Source of the DNA: Streptomyces sp. NBC_00690
GTDB lineage: Bacteria > Actinomycetota > Actinomycetes > Streptomycetales > Streptomycetaceae
Assembly (NCBI RefSeq): GCF_036226685.1
Contig: NZ_CP109009.1
Coordinates: forward strand, 7,033,501-7,097,500
Length of the DNA: 64,000 nucleotides
Direction of reading: 5' to 3'
The translations under genes and the position numbers were made by a program. Of the stretch, positions 34,951 to 43,657 are shown one piece after another; positions within the stretch are counted from its first letter, which is position 1; the number at the start of each line of letters is the position of its first letter. Under the pieces are notes generated by a model. The model saw nothing but the letters and a program-made list of their open reading frames with translations, had not been told where the DNA came from and made no database searches.

Positions 34951-36246
34951 ATGCCTTCCCCGTCCGTTCTCCCCACGCGCCGTCGTGAACTGCTGAAACT
35001 CATCGGGGCCGTCCCGCTGGCCGCAGGGGTGCTGCCCGCCTTACCCGCCCGCGCCAACCCCCTCGCCCCGACTCCGGCCGAGGCTCCGGCTCCGGCCGCG
35101 ACCGCCCCGGGCATCGTCAAACCCCTCCCGCCCGAGACTTTCACCATCCGCGGCACCAACGCGGAGACCCGCTTCGAGGCATTCCGCGACACCGGCGCCC
35201 TCACATCCGTCGACCGGTTCTTCGTCCGCAACCACACCTCCACGCCCCGCCTCGACGAGAACGACTGGCGACTCACCGTGTGGGGCAGCGCGCTGGGTGG
35301 GCGCCGGCCCGTGGACTTCAGCTACGGACAGTTGCGGTCCCTGCCGTCGGTCACCCGGACCGCCGTGGTGGAGTGCGCGGGCAACGGCCGCAGCTTCTTC
35401 GCCACCCAGCAGGGCGAAACCGTCAGCGGCACCCCCTGGACGCTCGGGGCGATCGGCGCCGCCCGCTGGCGCGGGGTCCGGCTGCGCGATGTGCTCCACC
35501 GGGCCGGAGTCTCCTCGGCCGCCGTCGACGTCATGCCGCGCGGCCTGGACGACGAGTTCATCAGCGGCGGGGTCAACCTCGGCCGGGTGCGACGTCCACT
35601 GCCCATCGCCAAGGCGCTCGACGATGTGATCCTCGCCTACGAGATGAACGGCGAACCCCTGCCGTACGACCACGGCTTCCCGGTGCGGGTGATCGTCCCC
35701 TCCTGGATCGGCATCGCCTCCATCAAGTGGCTCGGCGACATCGAGGTCAGTGACACACCGTTGGAGTCGCCGTGGAACACCCAGTTCTACCGCCTCTTCG
35801 GCGCCGACCATCCGCCCGCGGGCAGCCAGCCGCTCACCCGGCAGACCCTCAAGAGCGCCTTCGAACTGCCCCTCGGAGCCGCCTTGGAGGTCGACAGGCC
35901 CCATCGGCTCACCGGACGGGCCTGGTCGGCCGCGGCTCCCGTCCGGGCGGTCGAGATCAGCACCGACGGCGGTGCCCACTGGCGCCGGGCCCAACTGCAC
36001 GACACCCCGCGTCGGCACGGCTGGGTGCGCTGGTCCCTGCCCTGGCACCCACGCCGCACCGGCCCCGTCGAACTGCTCGCCCGGACCACCGACCGGGCCG
36101 GGAACCGCCAACCCGAGCGCACTCCCCACAACACCCAGGGGTATCTCTTCGACGCGGTCGTGCGTCACCCGGTCACCGTTGTCGCCAGTGCGAACGCTCA
36201 CCGAGCAGCCCGGTCTGAACCTCCGTATAAAGGGCACATGAGCTAG
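34951..36246 (+). CDS. Tat-exported sulfite oxidase-family molybdoenzyme
   Basis: A 431-residue protein of the sulfite oxidase family. A twin-arginine signal (TRRRELLKLIG followed by a hydrophobic core, residues 9-37) implies export folded with its cofactor. The molybdopterin domain includes the Mo-ligand Cys142 in VVECAGNGR, SVDRFFVRNHTSTP near its start, and LPYDHGFPVRVIVPSWIGIASIKWLGDIEV. A C-terminal dimerisation domain follows (SPWNTQFYRL to the end). The reaction is probably oxidation of sulfite or a related compound outside the membrane. Codon 31, in the signal peptide, is TTA. The Cys leader upstream suggests regulation by cysteine supply. Confidence 0.9.
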   Translation: MPSPSVLPTRRRELLKLIGAVPLAAGVLPALPARANPLAPTPAEAPAPAATAPGIVKPLPPETFTIRGTNAETRFEAFRDTGALTSVDRFFVRNHTSTPRLDENDWRLTVWGSALGGRRPVDFSYGQLRSLPSVTRTAVVECAGNGRSFFATQQGETVSGTPWTLGAIGAARWRGVRLRDVLHRAGVSSAAVDVMPRGLDDEFISGGVNLGRVRRPLPIAKALDDVILAYEMNGEPLPYDHGFPVRVIVPSWIGIASIKWLGDIEVSDTPLESPWNTQFYRLFGADHPPAGSQPLTRQTLKSAFELPLGAALEVDRPHRLTGRAWSAAAPVRAVEISTDGGAHWRRAQLHDTPRRHGWVRWSLPWHPRRTGPVELLARTTDRAGNRQPERTPHNTQGYLFDAVVRHPVTVVASANAHRAARSEPPYKGHMS

Positions 36247-36294
36247 GCGACGGGCCGGCTCCGGCAGTACGGCACCGGTGGTCGGAGGAGCAGG

Positions 36295-37512
36295 ATGCGG
36301 CGGACGGACACCGAAGGGCACGGCCCCGTCCGCTACGGCCCACCCGCACCCGAGCCGGGGCTGCCCGTCCCGCCCGAGCTCTCCGGGGTCCTGGCCGCCG
36401 CCGCGAACAGCGCCGAGGGCGAACCGCCCGGCGGCGGCCCCCTCCTGCGCGAGGCGGCAGCCGGCTACTGGTGGCGGCGCGGGCTGCACACCCGCTCCGA
36501 CCAGGTGGTCGCAGCCGCAGGTCCCCAACAACTCCTCTTCGCGATCATCGGTGCCCACCACGGGGATGTGCTGATGCCCCGGCCCTGCCCCGCCTGGTGG
36601 ACCCCGCAAGCCAGATTGTTGGGCCGTCCGGCCTACCACGTGCCCACACCGGCCGAGTGCGGTGGCGTACCCGATCCGTACGCCCTGCTTGAGACCATCC
36701 GACGGGTACGGACCGAAGGCGGCCGTCCCGGGCTGCTGCTGCTGTCCGTCGCCGATGACCCCACCGCCACCGTCCCGCCGCCCGAGACGGTGCGCGAGGC
36801 GTGCGAGGCCGCGATCGGGGAGGGCCTGCACATCATCAGCGACGAGACCTGGCGGGACACCCTGCACCGGCCCGCGGGCACCGTGCTGCTCAGCCCGGCC
36901 GAGATGTGCCCCGACGACGTCACGGTCGTGGGTGACCTGGCGGGCGGGTTCCTCCCCTCATCCTGGCCCGTGGCCATGGCCCGTTTCCCGGCGACCGCCC
37001 CCGGCGCAGCCCACCGGGCCAGCACCCTCGACGTGCTCACCGCTCTCGGCGCGCTCGTCGCCGAACCCCTGGCCGCCGCCGCCACCCATGCGCTCGGCGA
37101 ACCCGCAGCGCTGACCGCCCACCGGGAGCGCGCCGTGGCCCTCCATGCGGCCGTCGCCGCGGCCCTGCACCGGACCATCCTGTCCCGCGGTGTCCTGTCC
37201 CGTCCGCCGCAGGCCGGTCGCCACCTCTATGCGGACCTCGGACCCCTGCGCCGCAGGCTCGCCGAGAACGGCGTCGCCGACTCGATGGAACTGGAGGAGT
37301 ATCTGACCGCCCGTCTCGGCACACCCGCACCAGGAGGGCACCGGTTCGGCGACGAGTTGGGCGCACTCCGCACCCGGTTGGCGACCGCACCACTCCTCGG
37401 GGCGACCGCACAGGAGCGGCAGGAGTCCCTCACCTCACCGGCGCCCCTGGAATTGCCCCATGTCGCCACCGCGTTGAGCATGTTGGGAACGGCCTTCGAC
37501 GAATTGCGGTGA
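36295..37512 (+). CDS. lysine-free class I/II aminotransferase-fold protein
   Basis: A 405-residue protein resembling fold-type I aminotransferases across most of its length: AAAGPQQLLFAIIGAHHGDVLMPRPCPAWWTPQARLLG, and ISDETWRD near the PLP-binding Asp region. The segment that should carry the PLP-binding Lys (SxSK consensus) reads VGDLAGGFLPSSW, and there is no lysine anywhere in the sequence. It therefore cannot form the usual internal aldimine and is probably not a transaminase; a binding or structural role is possible. Its end overlaps the frame of the next gene by GTGA, and a metallo-hydrolase follows. It may share a transcript with sulfite oxidase, 49 bp upstream. Confidence 0.8.
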   Translation: MRRTDTEGHGPVRYGPPAPEPGLPVPPELSGVLAAAANSAEGEPPGGGPLLREAAAGYWWRRGLHTRSDQVVAAAGPQQLLFAIIGAHHGDVLMPRPCPAWWTPQARLLGRPAYHVPTPAECGGVPDPYALLETIRRVRTEGGRPGLLLLSVADDPTATVPPPETVREACEAAIGEGLHIISDETWRDTLHRPAGTVLLSPAEMCPDDVTVVGDLAGGFLPSSWPVAMARFPATAPGAAHRASTLDVLTALGALVAEPLAAAATHALGEPAALTAHRERAVALHAAVAAALHRTILSRGVLSRPPQAGRHLYADLGPLRRRLAENGVADSMELEEYLTARLGTPAPGGHRFGDELGALRTRLATAPLLGATAQERQESLTSPAPLELPHVATALSMLGTAFDELR

Positions 37513-37523
37513 ACGGAGGCAGG

Positions 37524-38606
37524 ATGGCCGAGCACGGAACGCCGACGGACCCGATGGAGCCGCTTCAGGAGGGGGAGCCGGCCCCTGGTGGCGTCGGGAC
37601 GCTCGGTGGTCGGGGCGGGCGGACACCCCCGCGCACCTCCGGGTCCGCCCCCCGCCCGCTGGGCGAGGTCCGACACTGGCCGCGCTCCTTCACCGACCGG
37701 CTCACCGCCCCACTGCCCGGTGTCCGGGCCCTGGCCCGCCTCGCCCGCGAGGGCGCGGCCCGCCCCTGTGCGGAGGGACTGCGGGACATCCCCCTCCTGC
37801 CCTTCGCTCCGGGTCCCCTCCCGGCCGTGGACAGCACCACGATCGCGGTGACCTGGGCGGGCCACGCCAGTTGGGTGCTCTCCATCGGCGGTCTGACCGT
37901 CCTGACCGACCCGGTGTGGTCCCGGCGCATCCTCGGCACCCCGGCCAGGATCACCCCCGTCGGCGTGCGCTGGACAGACCTCCCGACCGTCGACGCCGTC
38001 GTGATCAGCCACAACCACTTCGACCACCTCGACGCCCCGACCCTCAAGCGGCTGCCCCGACGCACCCCCGTCTTCGCACCCGCCGGCCTCGCCCGCTGGT
38101 TCCGCCGCCGTCGCTTCACCCGGGTGACAGAACTCGACTGGTGGGAGGGGGCTGAGTTGGCCGGTGTCCGGTTCGACTTTGTCCCGGCCCACCACTGGTC
38201 CAAACGCACTCTCACCGACACCAACCGCTCGCTCTGGGGCGGCTGGGTGCTCACGGACCGGTTGGGGCAGTCGGTGTACTTCGCCGGCGACACCGGATAT
38301 GGACACTGGTTCCGGGAGATCGGCCGGCGCCACCCCGACCTTGATGTGGCCCTCCTGCCGATCGGCGCCTATGCGCCCCGCTGGTGGCTGCGCGATGTGC
38401 ACACCGACCCCGAGGAGGCCGTGCGCGCCTTCGTCGACCTGGGGGCGCGGAACATGGCCCCCATGCACTGGGCGACCTTCGTCCTCTCCAGCGAACCGGT
38501 GCTGGAACCCCTGGCGCGAGTCAGAGCGGCCTGGGCGCACACGGGACGGCCACGGGGTCAGCTCTGGGACCTGCCGGTGGGCGGCTCCCGGGTGCTGACC
38601 GCCTGA
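37524..38606 (+). CDS. metallo-beta-lactamase-fold hydrolase (NAPE-PLD/RomA-like)
   Basis: A 360-residue MBL-fold hydrolase. The metal-binding HxHxDH is HNHFDH, in AVVISHNHFDHLD. Other ligands are visible in the DFVPAHHWSKRT stretch, YFAGDTGYGHWFREIG (bridging Asp) and the late NMAPMHWATF His. The arrangement fits the RomA/NAPE-PLD-type branch that cleaves phospholipids or other phosphodiesters, although specificity is unknown. GGAGG lies 4-5 nt before the ATG at 37524; a GTG at 37509, overlapping the aminotransferase stop, is an alternative coupled start. It is close to the aminotransferase homologue and probably co-expressed with it. Confidence 0.82.
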   Translation: MAEHGTPTDPMEPLQEGEPAPGGVGTLGGRGGRTPPRTSGSAPRPLGEVRHWPRSFTDRLTAPLPGVRALARLAREGAARPCAEGLRDIPLLPFAPGPLPAVDSTTIAVTWAGHASWVLSIGGLTVLTDPVWSRRILGTPARITPVGVRWTDLPTVDAVVISHNHFDHLDAPTLKRLPRRTPVFAPAGLARWFRRRRFTRVTELDWWEGAELAGVRFDFVPAHHWSKRTLTDTNRSLWGGWVLTDRLGQSVYFAGDTGYGHWFREIGRRHPDLDVALLPIGAYAPRWWLRDVHTDPEEAVRAFVDLGARNMAPMHWATFVLSSEPVLEPLARVRAAWAHTGRPRGQLWDLPVGGSRVLTA

Positions 38607-38753
38607 GATCCATCCCGCCCGGAGCCGGGTGACCTGTTTGCCTCGGTGCCGGGCCCGGTCGACCGACAGCCCCGCTCCTGCCCGGCCCGGTGCGTCGGCC
38701 CCCGTCGAGCAGTTGAGCACCCGTCCGGGACGGCAGGAGGCGCCGGCCCGCGC

Positions 38754-39422
38754 TCAGGCGTGCTGACCGGACGAACCTGGCCACCGTCGACGTATGCCCC
38801 GCCAGAGCGCGGGCGCCCCACTGATCACCACCGTCAGCACCACCGCGAGGGCCACCCCCTTCCACGGCTCGTCGAACAACGACCCGCCCAGAATGCCGAT
38901 CAACTGGTACGTCACCGCCCACGCCAGGCATGCCGGGAGGTTGCCCCGGATGAAGGTGCGCAGCGGCATGGTGGCCAACAGGCACGCCAGCATCACCGGT
39001 ATCCGCCCGGCCGGAATCAGCCGGGACAGCACCAGCACGGCCACGCCGTGGTCCTCCAGCTTGCGCTGCGCCTGCTCCAGCCGGTCCGGATCGGCGTGGC
39101 CGCGCAACTCCTCCAGCCACCGGGAGCCGCTCTTGGAACGCACGCCGCGCTGGCCCAGCCAGTAGAGCGTCACATCCCCGAGGAAGGCCGCGAAGGAGGC
39201 GACCAGGAAGACGTACAGCAAGGCGAGCGGGGCCGTCTGGTGCATCGCCACCACCGCTGCCGAACTCACCACGGCACCCGTGGGCACCACCGGAACCAAA
39301 GCCCCCAGCGCCACCAGGAGAAAGAGCGAGGGATAGCCCACGGCCTGTTGGGTCGACTCGGGCGGGAACCGCTCCACGATGTCGGAAATCCCCGCCAGAG
39401 CGTCCGAGAACAGGGTGGTCAC
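38754..39422 (-). CDS. DedA-family (VTT domain) membrane protein
   Basis: A 222-residue integral membrane protein of the DedA/SNARE-associated superfamily. It has several predicted spans (LLVALGALVPVVPTGAVVSSAAVVA, LLYVFLVASFAAFLGDVTLYWLG, VAVLVLSRLIPAGRIPVMLACLLA and VALAVVLTVVISGAPALW). The family signature G-[GD]-x-x-G-Y-x-x-G region is altered here, but FAAFLGDVTLYWLGQRG and SRLIPAGRIPVMLACLL are clearly related. Members transport lipid carriers such as undecaprenyl phosphate. The GTG at 39422 overlaps the stop of the upstream hydrolase gene (GTGA), so the two are translationally coupled. Confidence 0.83.
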   Translation of the reverse strand: MTTLFSDALAGISDIVERFPPESTQQAVGYPSLFLLVALGALVPVVPTGAVVSSAAVVAMHQTAPLALLYVFLVASFAAFLGDVTLYWLGQRGVRSKSGSRWLEELRGHADPDRLEQAQRKLEDHGVAVLVLSRLIPAGRIPVMLACLLATMPLRTFIRGNLPACLAWAVTYQLIGILGGSLFDEPWKGVALAVVLTVVISGAPALWRGIRRRWPGSSGQHA

Positions 39423-40189
39423 CAGCTGACCTCCGGTCTCCACCGTTCGCCGTGACCGAGCCGGTGCACGGATACCTCGGGAGCGAGCCGGGCCGTCTTG
39501 CGGACGAATTCCTCGCCCGGGGCGTAGAACTCATGGGGCCGTACCCCGTCCAGACCGATCGGCCAGTAGGTGCCGTAGTGGACCGGCACCGCGGAGCGCG
39601 GCCCGAGCGCGGCCACCGCCTGCGCCGCCCGCCCGGCATCCAGATGGCCGTGCCCGAGATAGGGCCCCCAGCCGCCGACCGGAAGCAGCGCCAGATCGAT
39701 CGGACCAACCTCCGCCGCCATCGAGTCGAAGAGTCCGGTGTCCCCCGCGAAGTAGGTGCGCGCCTCACCGGTGATCACATAGCCCAGTGCGGGGGAGCGG
39801 TGCGGCCCCACCGGGATCCGCCGTCCGTCGTGGAGCGCCGGCACCGCCCGTACGGTCACGTCCCCGACGCATATCTCCTCACCCGGGGAGACTTCGGTGA
39901 GCTCCAGTCCCAGCCGACTCAGCCCCGGGACCGCCCTGGCGGCACCGTGGGGCACCACGAGTCGAGTGCCGCCGGCCAGCCGGGCCAGCGACGGCAGATG
40001 GAGATGGTCGCGATGGAGGTGCGAGACGAGCACCGCGTCCGCGACGGCCGCTTCGGGCGGTGGCACCGCCCCCCGCCGTCGGCGCAGGTGCGCCAGCCTG
40101 CGCACGAACAGCGGATCGGTCAGCACCCGCACCCCGGAGTCCTCGACCGTGCAGGTCGCATGACCCCACCAGGTGACGTCGACCGGCAC
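39419..40189 (-). CDS. metallo-beta-lactamase-fold hydrolase (UlaG-like)
   Basis: A 256-residue MBL-fold protein. The metal motif is HLHRDH in LVSHLHRDHLHLPS. TWWGHATCTVEDSGVRVLTDPLF is the usual N-terminal loop, TYFAGDTGLFDSMA carries the bridging Asp and VPVHYGTYWPIG supplies the last His. It is compact, like UlaG-type lactonases or nucleases of unknown substrate. The GTG start at 40189 has GGGAGG upstream. It is the first gene of a coupled pair with the DedA-like gene, so both may act on the same lipid or membrane process (inference). Confidence 0.85.
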   Translation of the reverse strand: MPVDVTWWGHATCTVEDSGVRVLTDPLFVRRLAHLRRRRGAVPPPEAAVADAVLVSHLHRDHLHLPSLARLAGGTRLVVPHGAARAVPGLSRLGLELTEVSPGEEICVGDVTVRAVPALHDGRRIPVGPHRSPALGYVITGEARTYFAGDTGLFDSMAAEVGPIDLALLPVGGWGPYLGHGHLDAGRAAQAVAALGPRSAVPVHYGTYWPIGLDGVRPHEFYAPGEEFVRKTARLAPEVSVHRLGHGERWRPEVSW

Positions 40190-40286
40190 GGCCGTCCTCC
40201 CTCGTTCGTACGGGCTTTTGGTACGAGCCTAGGGCCTCGGCCGGAGTAGGGTCTGCGGGCCAACGGCGAAATCGGAGGGGACGACC

Positions 40287-40691
40287 ATGGGCGGCCTACG
40301 GGTGGCGGCGATCGCGAGCCTCACACCCCTCGAAGAACTCGACCGGCACCCCTTCTTGGTGGACACCCGCAGCCAGCAGCGGATGTGCGCTCACTGGGCA
40401 GGTCAGCAAGGTCACACCATCACCAGACAACTGGTGTTCTGCGGGGTGCGCCACGATCTGTGCGCGCTCTGGGCGGACGTGGAGGACGACCGCGTCGACT
40501 TCTTCCTCGCGCCCAACGAGCGGGTACTGGCCCGGGCACTGGTATCGGTGCCGGACTTCATGGCGGAGTGCGCTCGGCGCGGGGTGGATGTACGGACTGC
40601 GGACCTGCCCGAGCCGGTGTACGACGCGGCGATGAAGGCGGACGTCCATCGACGGCTCTCCATGCCGACCGCCGGCTACGACGGCTGCTGA
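40287..40691 (+). CDS. hypothetical protein
   Basis: A 134-residue soluble protein preceded by GGAGGGG, 7 nt before its ATG, with consistent streptomycete codon use, so it is probably expressed. The sequence has three cysteines, a positively charged N-terminus and the phrase MCAHWAGQQGHTITRQLVFCGVRHDLCALWADVEDDRVDFFLAPNERVL. The first part weakly recalls the N-terminal region of serine recombinases, but the Ser nucleophile motif is missing. I do not recognise the family. Confidence 0.6.
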   Translation: MGGLRVAAIASLTPLEELDRHPFLVDTRSQQRMCAHWAGQQGHTITRQLVFCGVRHDLCALWADVEDDRVDFFLAPNERVLARALVSVPDFMAECARRGVDVRTADLPEPVYDAAMKADVHRRLSMPTAGYDGC

Positions 40692-40872
40692 CACCCCGCG
40701 TACGCCCGCATGAGCGCCGGACCCCGGCCCCGGTACGGATGGCTGGTCCTCGACGGACGTACCCCGTCCCCGACCCGTCCCTGAGCCATCCCTGAGACCT
40801 GCGATCGGCGGATCGACCACCGCCCGGGCTGTGCCACGCTGGAGTCCTGTTCCCGAGTGAGGCGGTATCGGA

Positions 40873-43056
40873 GTGGCCGAAAGGCGGTGGCGCAGGGCCG
40901 GCAGTGCCCTGCTTCGGGTGATCGTGGTGTGGGCGGTGTCCACGCTCACACTGCTGGCACTCGCCGGGCTGCTGCCCGACTTCCAGTTGCAGTCCGACGA
41001 CGGCGACAGCGCCACCCGGACCGCCGTGACCGCGGCCTGGGGCGCCGGCGCCTTCGGCCTGCTGTCCGCCCTCGTATGGCCACTCGTCGTGCGGGCCCTG
41101 CTCCTCGTACCCGCACTGGTGCTCGGTCTGCTGGTCTTCTTCCTCAACGGCTCGCTGCTGTTGCTCGCCCTCAGGCTCATCCCCGACGACCGGGGTGACG
41201 CGGCGCCCGAGACCGCGGTCGTCGTCGCCGCGGTGATGTCCGCCGTGGCCTCCGCGACCTCCACCGCGCTCGCCGTCAGGGACGACGACGCCTACGGTCG
41301 CAGGCTCTCCCGGCTGGCGACCAGGCGCCGGCGCAGACAGGGCGCGAACGGCACCGGTACGGACTGCCCGGGCATGGTCTTCCTCCAACTCGACGGAGTC
41401 GGGCACGACGTGCTGCTGCGGGCCGTCAAGGACGGACTGATGCCGACGCTCGCCGGCTGGCTCGACGGCACCCACCGCCTCACACCGTGGCGTACGGACT
41501 GGTCCAGCCAGACCGGGGCGAGCCAGTTGGGCATCCTCCACGGCTCCAACCACGACGTGCCCGCCTTCCGGTGGTACGAGAAGGACACCGGGCGGATCGT
41601 GGTGAGCAACCGGCCCGCCAGCGCCGTGGAACTCCAGCGCCGCGCGATCGAACGGACCGGGGACGGCGGGCTGCTCACCCTGGACGGGGCGAGCCGCGGC
41701 AACCTCTTCAGCGGGGGAGCCGACCAGGTCGCCCTGGTGCTCTCCGTCTCCACCCGCCGCGGCCGGGAGAACCGGTCCCGAGCCGGGTACTTCGCGTACT
41801 TCTCCGATCCCGCCAACGCCGTCCGCACGGCGCTGTCCTTCTTCGCCGAGGTCGTACGGGAGATCCAGCAGGCGACCCGGGCCCGATTCCGCGGTGATCG
41901 CCCCCGGGTGGCGCGCGGTGGGACGTACCCCCTCATCAGGGCCTTCGCGACCGTGGTGGAACGGGACGTCGTGGTCGCCGCGGTGATCGGCGACATGCTC
42001 GCCGGACGCACCGCCGTCTACGCCGACCTGGTGGCCTACGACGAGGTGGCTCACCACTCCGGGCCGCACAGCCGGGACGCGGCCAAGGTGCTGGAGTCAC
42101 TGGACCGCTCGGTGGCGCTGCTGGCCAAGGCCGCCGCCCATGCGCCGCGCGCCTATCGGATCGTCTTGCTGTCCGACCATGGACAGAGCCCCGGCGAGAC
42201 CTTCGAAGGCGAGTACGGGCTCAGTCTGAAGGACCTGGTCCGGGCGGGCTGCGGACTACCGGTGTCCCGGCGCGCCGGGCGAACGGCCTGTGGCGCCGAG
42301 GCCCGGGACGCGGCGGCCGACGCCCTGCGGATCGGTCTGCACCGACGGCACGAGGAGGACGAACAGGGCTTCGCCCCTTCGCCGCCGGCCGGCCCGGGCT
42401 CCGACGCCGGCGCCCAGCGCGAGCGTCGGGGCGAGGCGGGCGCCGACCCCATCGTGCTCGCCTCGGGGAACCTGGGGCTGATCTCCTTCCCCGACCAGCC
42501 GGGCCGGCTCACCCGAGAGGAGATCGAAGCCCGCCATCCCGCCCTCCTGAGCACGCTCGCCAACCACCCGGGCATAGGGTTCCTCCTGGTCGCCAGCGAA
42601 CGGCACGGTTCGGTCGTACTGGGCCCCGCAGGAGCCGAGGTGCCCATCGCCGAGTTGTCCGACGACGGTCCACTCGCGCCCTTCGGCAAGGGCGCCGCCG
42701 ACGCGGTACGCCGTACGGACACCTTCCCCCATGTCGCCGACATCATGGTCAACTCCATGTACGACCCGGCGACCGGCAGGATCCACGCGTTCGAGCAGCA
42801 GATCGGCTCGCACGGCGGGCTCGGCGGCGAGCAGTCCCAACCGTTCCTCATGGCACCGGTCGAACTCGGCGACCCGCTCGAAGGGGAGGGAGACACGGGC
42901 GGTGAACTCGTGGGCGCAGAGCAACTCCACCGGGTGCTCAAGCGCTGGCTGAGCGAGTGCACCGGGCCGCAGATCCCGGTGGCGGAGATCGGGGGCGACC
43001 CGGAGCAGGAGGATTTCCGGCGATCGCTGGAGCCCTACCCGCCTGGAGACCGCTAG
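40873..43056 (+). CDS. membrane-linked alkaline-phosphatase-superfamily protein
   Basis: A 727-residue protein with an N-terminal holin-like membrane part (residues about 10-130, four spans such as VIVVWAVSTLTLLALAGLL and LLVPALVLGLLVFFLNGSLLLLALRLI) and a large catalytic region. The latter has FLQLDGVGHDVLLRA and WSSQTGASQLGILHGSNHDVPAFRWY, then DEVAHHSGPHS and LLSDHGQSPGETF. These are typical metal-binding Asp/His/Thr sites of type I phosphodiesterase/nucleotide pyrophosphatases. It probably acts on a phosphodiester at the membrane. The GTG at 40873 is the first good start. Databases often label such proteins 'phage holin family', which describes only the N-terminus. Confidence 0.8.
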   Translation: MAERRWRRAGSALLRVIVVWAVSTLTLLALAGLLPDFQLQSDDGDSATRTAVTAAWGAGAFGLLSALVWPLVVRALLLVPALVLGLLVFFLNGSLLLLALRLIPDDRGDAAPETAVVVAAVMSAVASATSTALAVRDDDAYGRRLSRLATRRRRRQGANGTGTDCPGMVFLQLDGVGHDVLLRAVKDGLMPTLAGWLDGTHRLTPWRTDWSSQTGASQLGILHGSNHDVPAFRWYEKDTGRIVVSNRPASAVELQRRAIERTGDGGLLTLDGASRGNLFSGGADQVALVLSVSTRRGRENRSRAGYFAYFSDPANAVRTALSFFAEVVREIQQATRARFRGDRPRVARGGTYPLIRAFATVVERDVVVAAVIGDMLAGRTAVYADLVAYDEVAHHSGPHSRDAAKVLESLDRSVALLAKAAAHAPRAYRIVLLSDHGQSPGETFEGEYGLSLKDLVRAGCGLPVSRRAGRTACGAEARDAAADALRIGLHRRHEEDEQGFAPSPPAGPGSDAGAQRERRGEAGADPIVLASGNLGLISFPDQPGRLTREEIEARHPALLSTLANHPGIGFLLVASERHGSVVLGPAGAEVPIAELSDDGPLAPFGKGAADAVRRTDTFPHVADIMVNSMYDPATGRIHAFEQQIGSHGGLGGEQSQPFLMAPVELGDPLEGEGDTGGELVGAEQLHRVLKRWLSECTGPQIPVAEIGGDPEQEDFRRSLEPYPPGDR

Positions 43057-43063
43057 GTCGCGT

Positions 43064-43083
43064 CCGACGAAGAACGTCGTCGG
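43064..43083 (+). terminator. hairpin after the phosphodiesterase gene
   Basis: CCGACGA and TCGTCGG form a 7-bp stem with a 6-nt loop 8 bp after the stop codon. Confidence 0.6.
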
Positions 43084-43177
43084 GCCCAAGGGCGTCGCGT
43101 GTCGGGGGGAGCACGACGGGCGGGTGACCGCCCGCCCGCCGCCGCCGCCGGTCGCAACCCCCCGTCCGCCCTGTCGA

Positions 43178-43657
43178 TCAGCCGAGCGCGGCCAACTGCT
43201 CCGTCAATGTCCGCGTGGAGCGGAAGGTCGCACCGATCACTGCGATGTGCTTCCAGTGCAAGGTGCCGTCGGCCGCGATGATGAACACCGAGCGCCGCAC
43301 CCCCAGCCCCGGCATCGTCACCCCGAAGGCACGGGTCACCGCCCTGTCGGTGTCGGCGAGCAAAGGCATCCGCAGTCCGTGCTTCCGGGCGAACGCCTCA
43401 TGGCTGTCCACACCCTGCGGGCTGATGCCCCAGACCTGCGCACCGCAGTCGGTGAAGGCATCGAGCCCACTGGAGTAGGAGCACAACTGCTTGGTGCAGA
43501 CGCTCGTGTCGTCCCCGGGATAGAAGGCGAGCACCAGCGGTTTCCCCCGCTGCTCGCTCAGAATGAAGTCGCGACGCTCGAAGGCCCCATCCACCAGGAC
43601 TCCCCCAGGGAGGGTGAAATCGGCAATCTGCCGGCCGCGCTCGGGTGATGCTGCCAA
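43178..43657 (-). CDS. peroxiredoxin (BCP/PrxQ type)
   Basis: A 159-residue thiol peroxidase. The peroxidatic Cys54 lies in FYPGDDTSVCTKQLCSY, five residues before Cys59, the C-x4-C spacing of atypical 2-Cys PrxQ/BCP enzymes. The Thr two residues before Cys54 replaces the commoner Thr-x-x-Cys arrangement (PGDDTSVC gives T-S-V-C), and the conserved Arg lies later in the chain. It reduces hydroperoxides using thioredoxin-like donors. The TTG at 43657 is chosen with GGGAG 5 nt upstream, and the protein then has the normal length. A longer frame to 43885 is unlikely. The gene is convergent with the phosphodiesterase gene. Confidence 0.85.
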   Translation of the reverse strand: MAASPERGRQIADFTLPGGVLVDGAFERRDFILSEQRGKPLVLAFYPGDDTSVCTKQLCSYSSGLDAFTDCGAQVWGISPQGVDSHEAFARKHGLRMPLLADTDRAVTRAFGVTMPGLGVRRSVFIIAADGTLHWKHIAVIGATFRSTRTLTEQLAALG

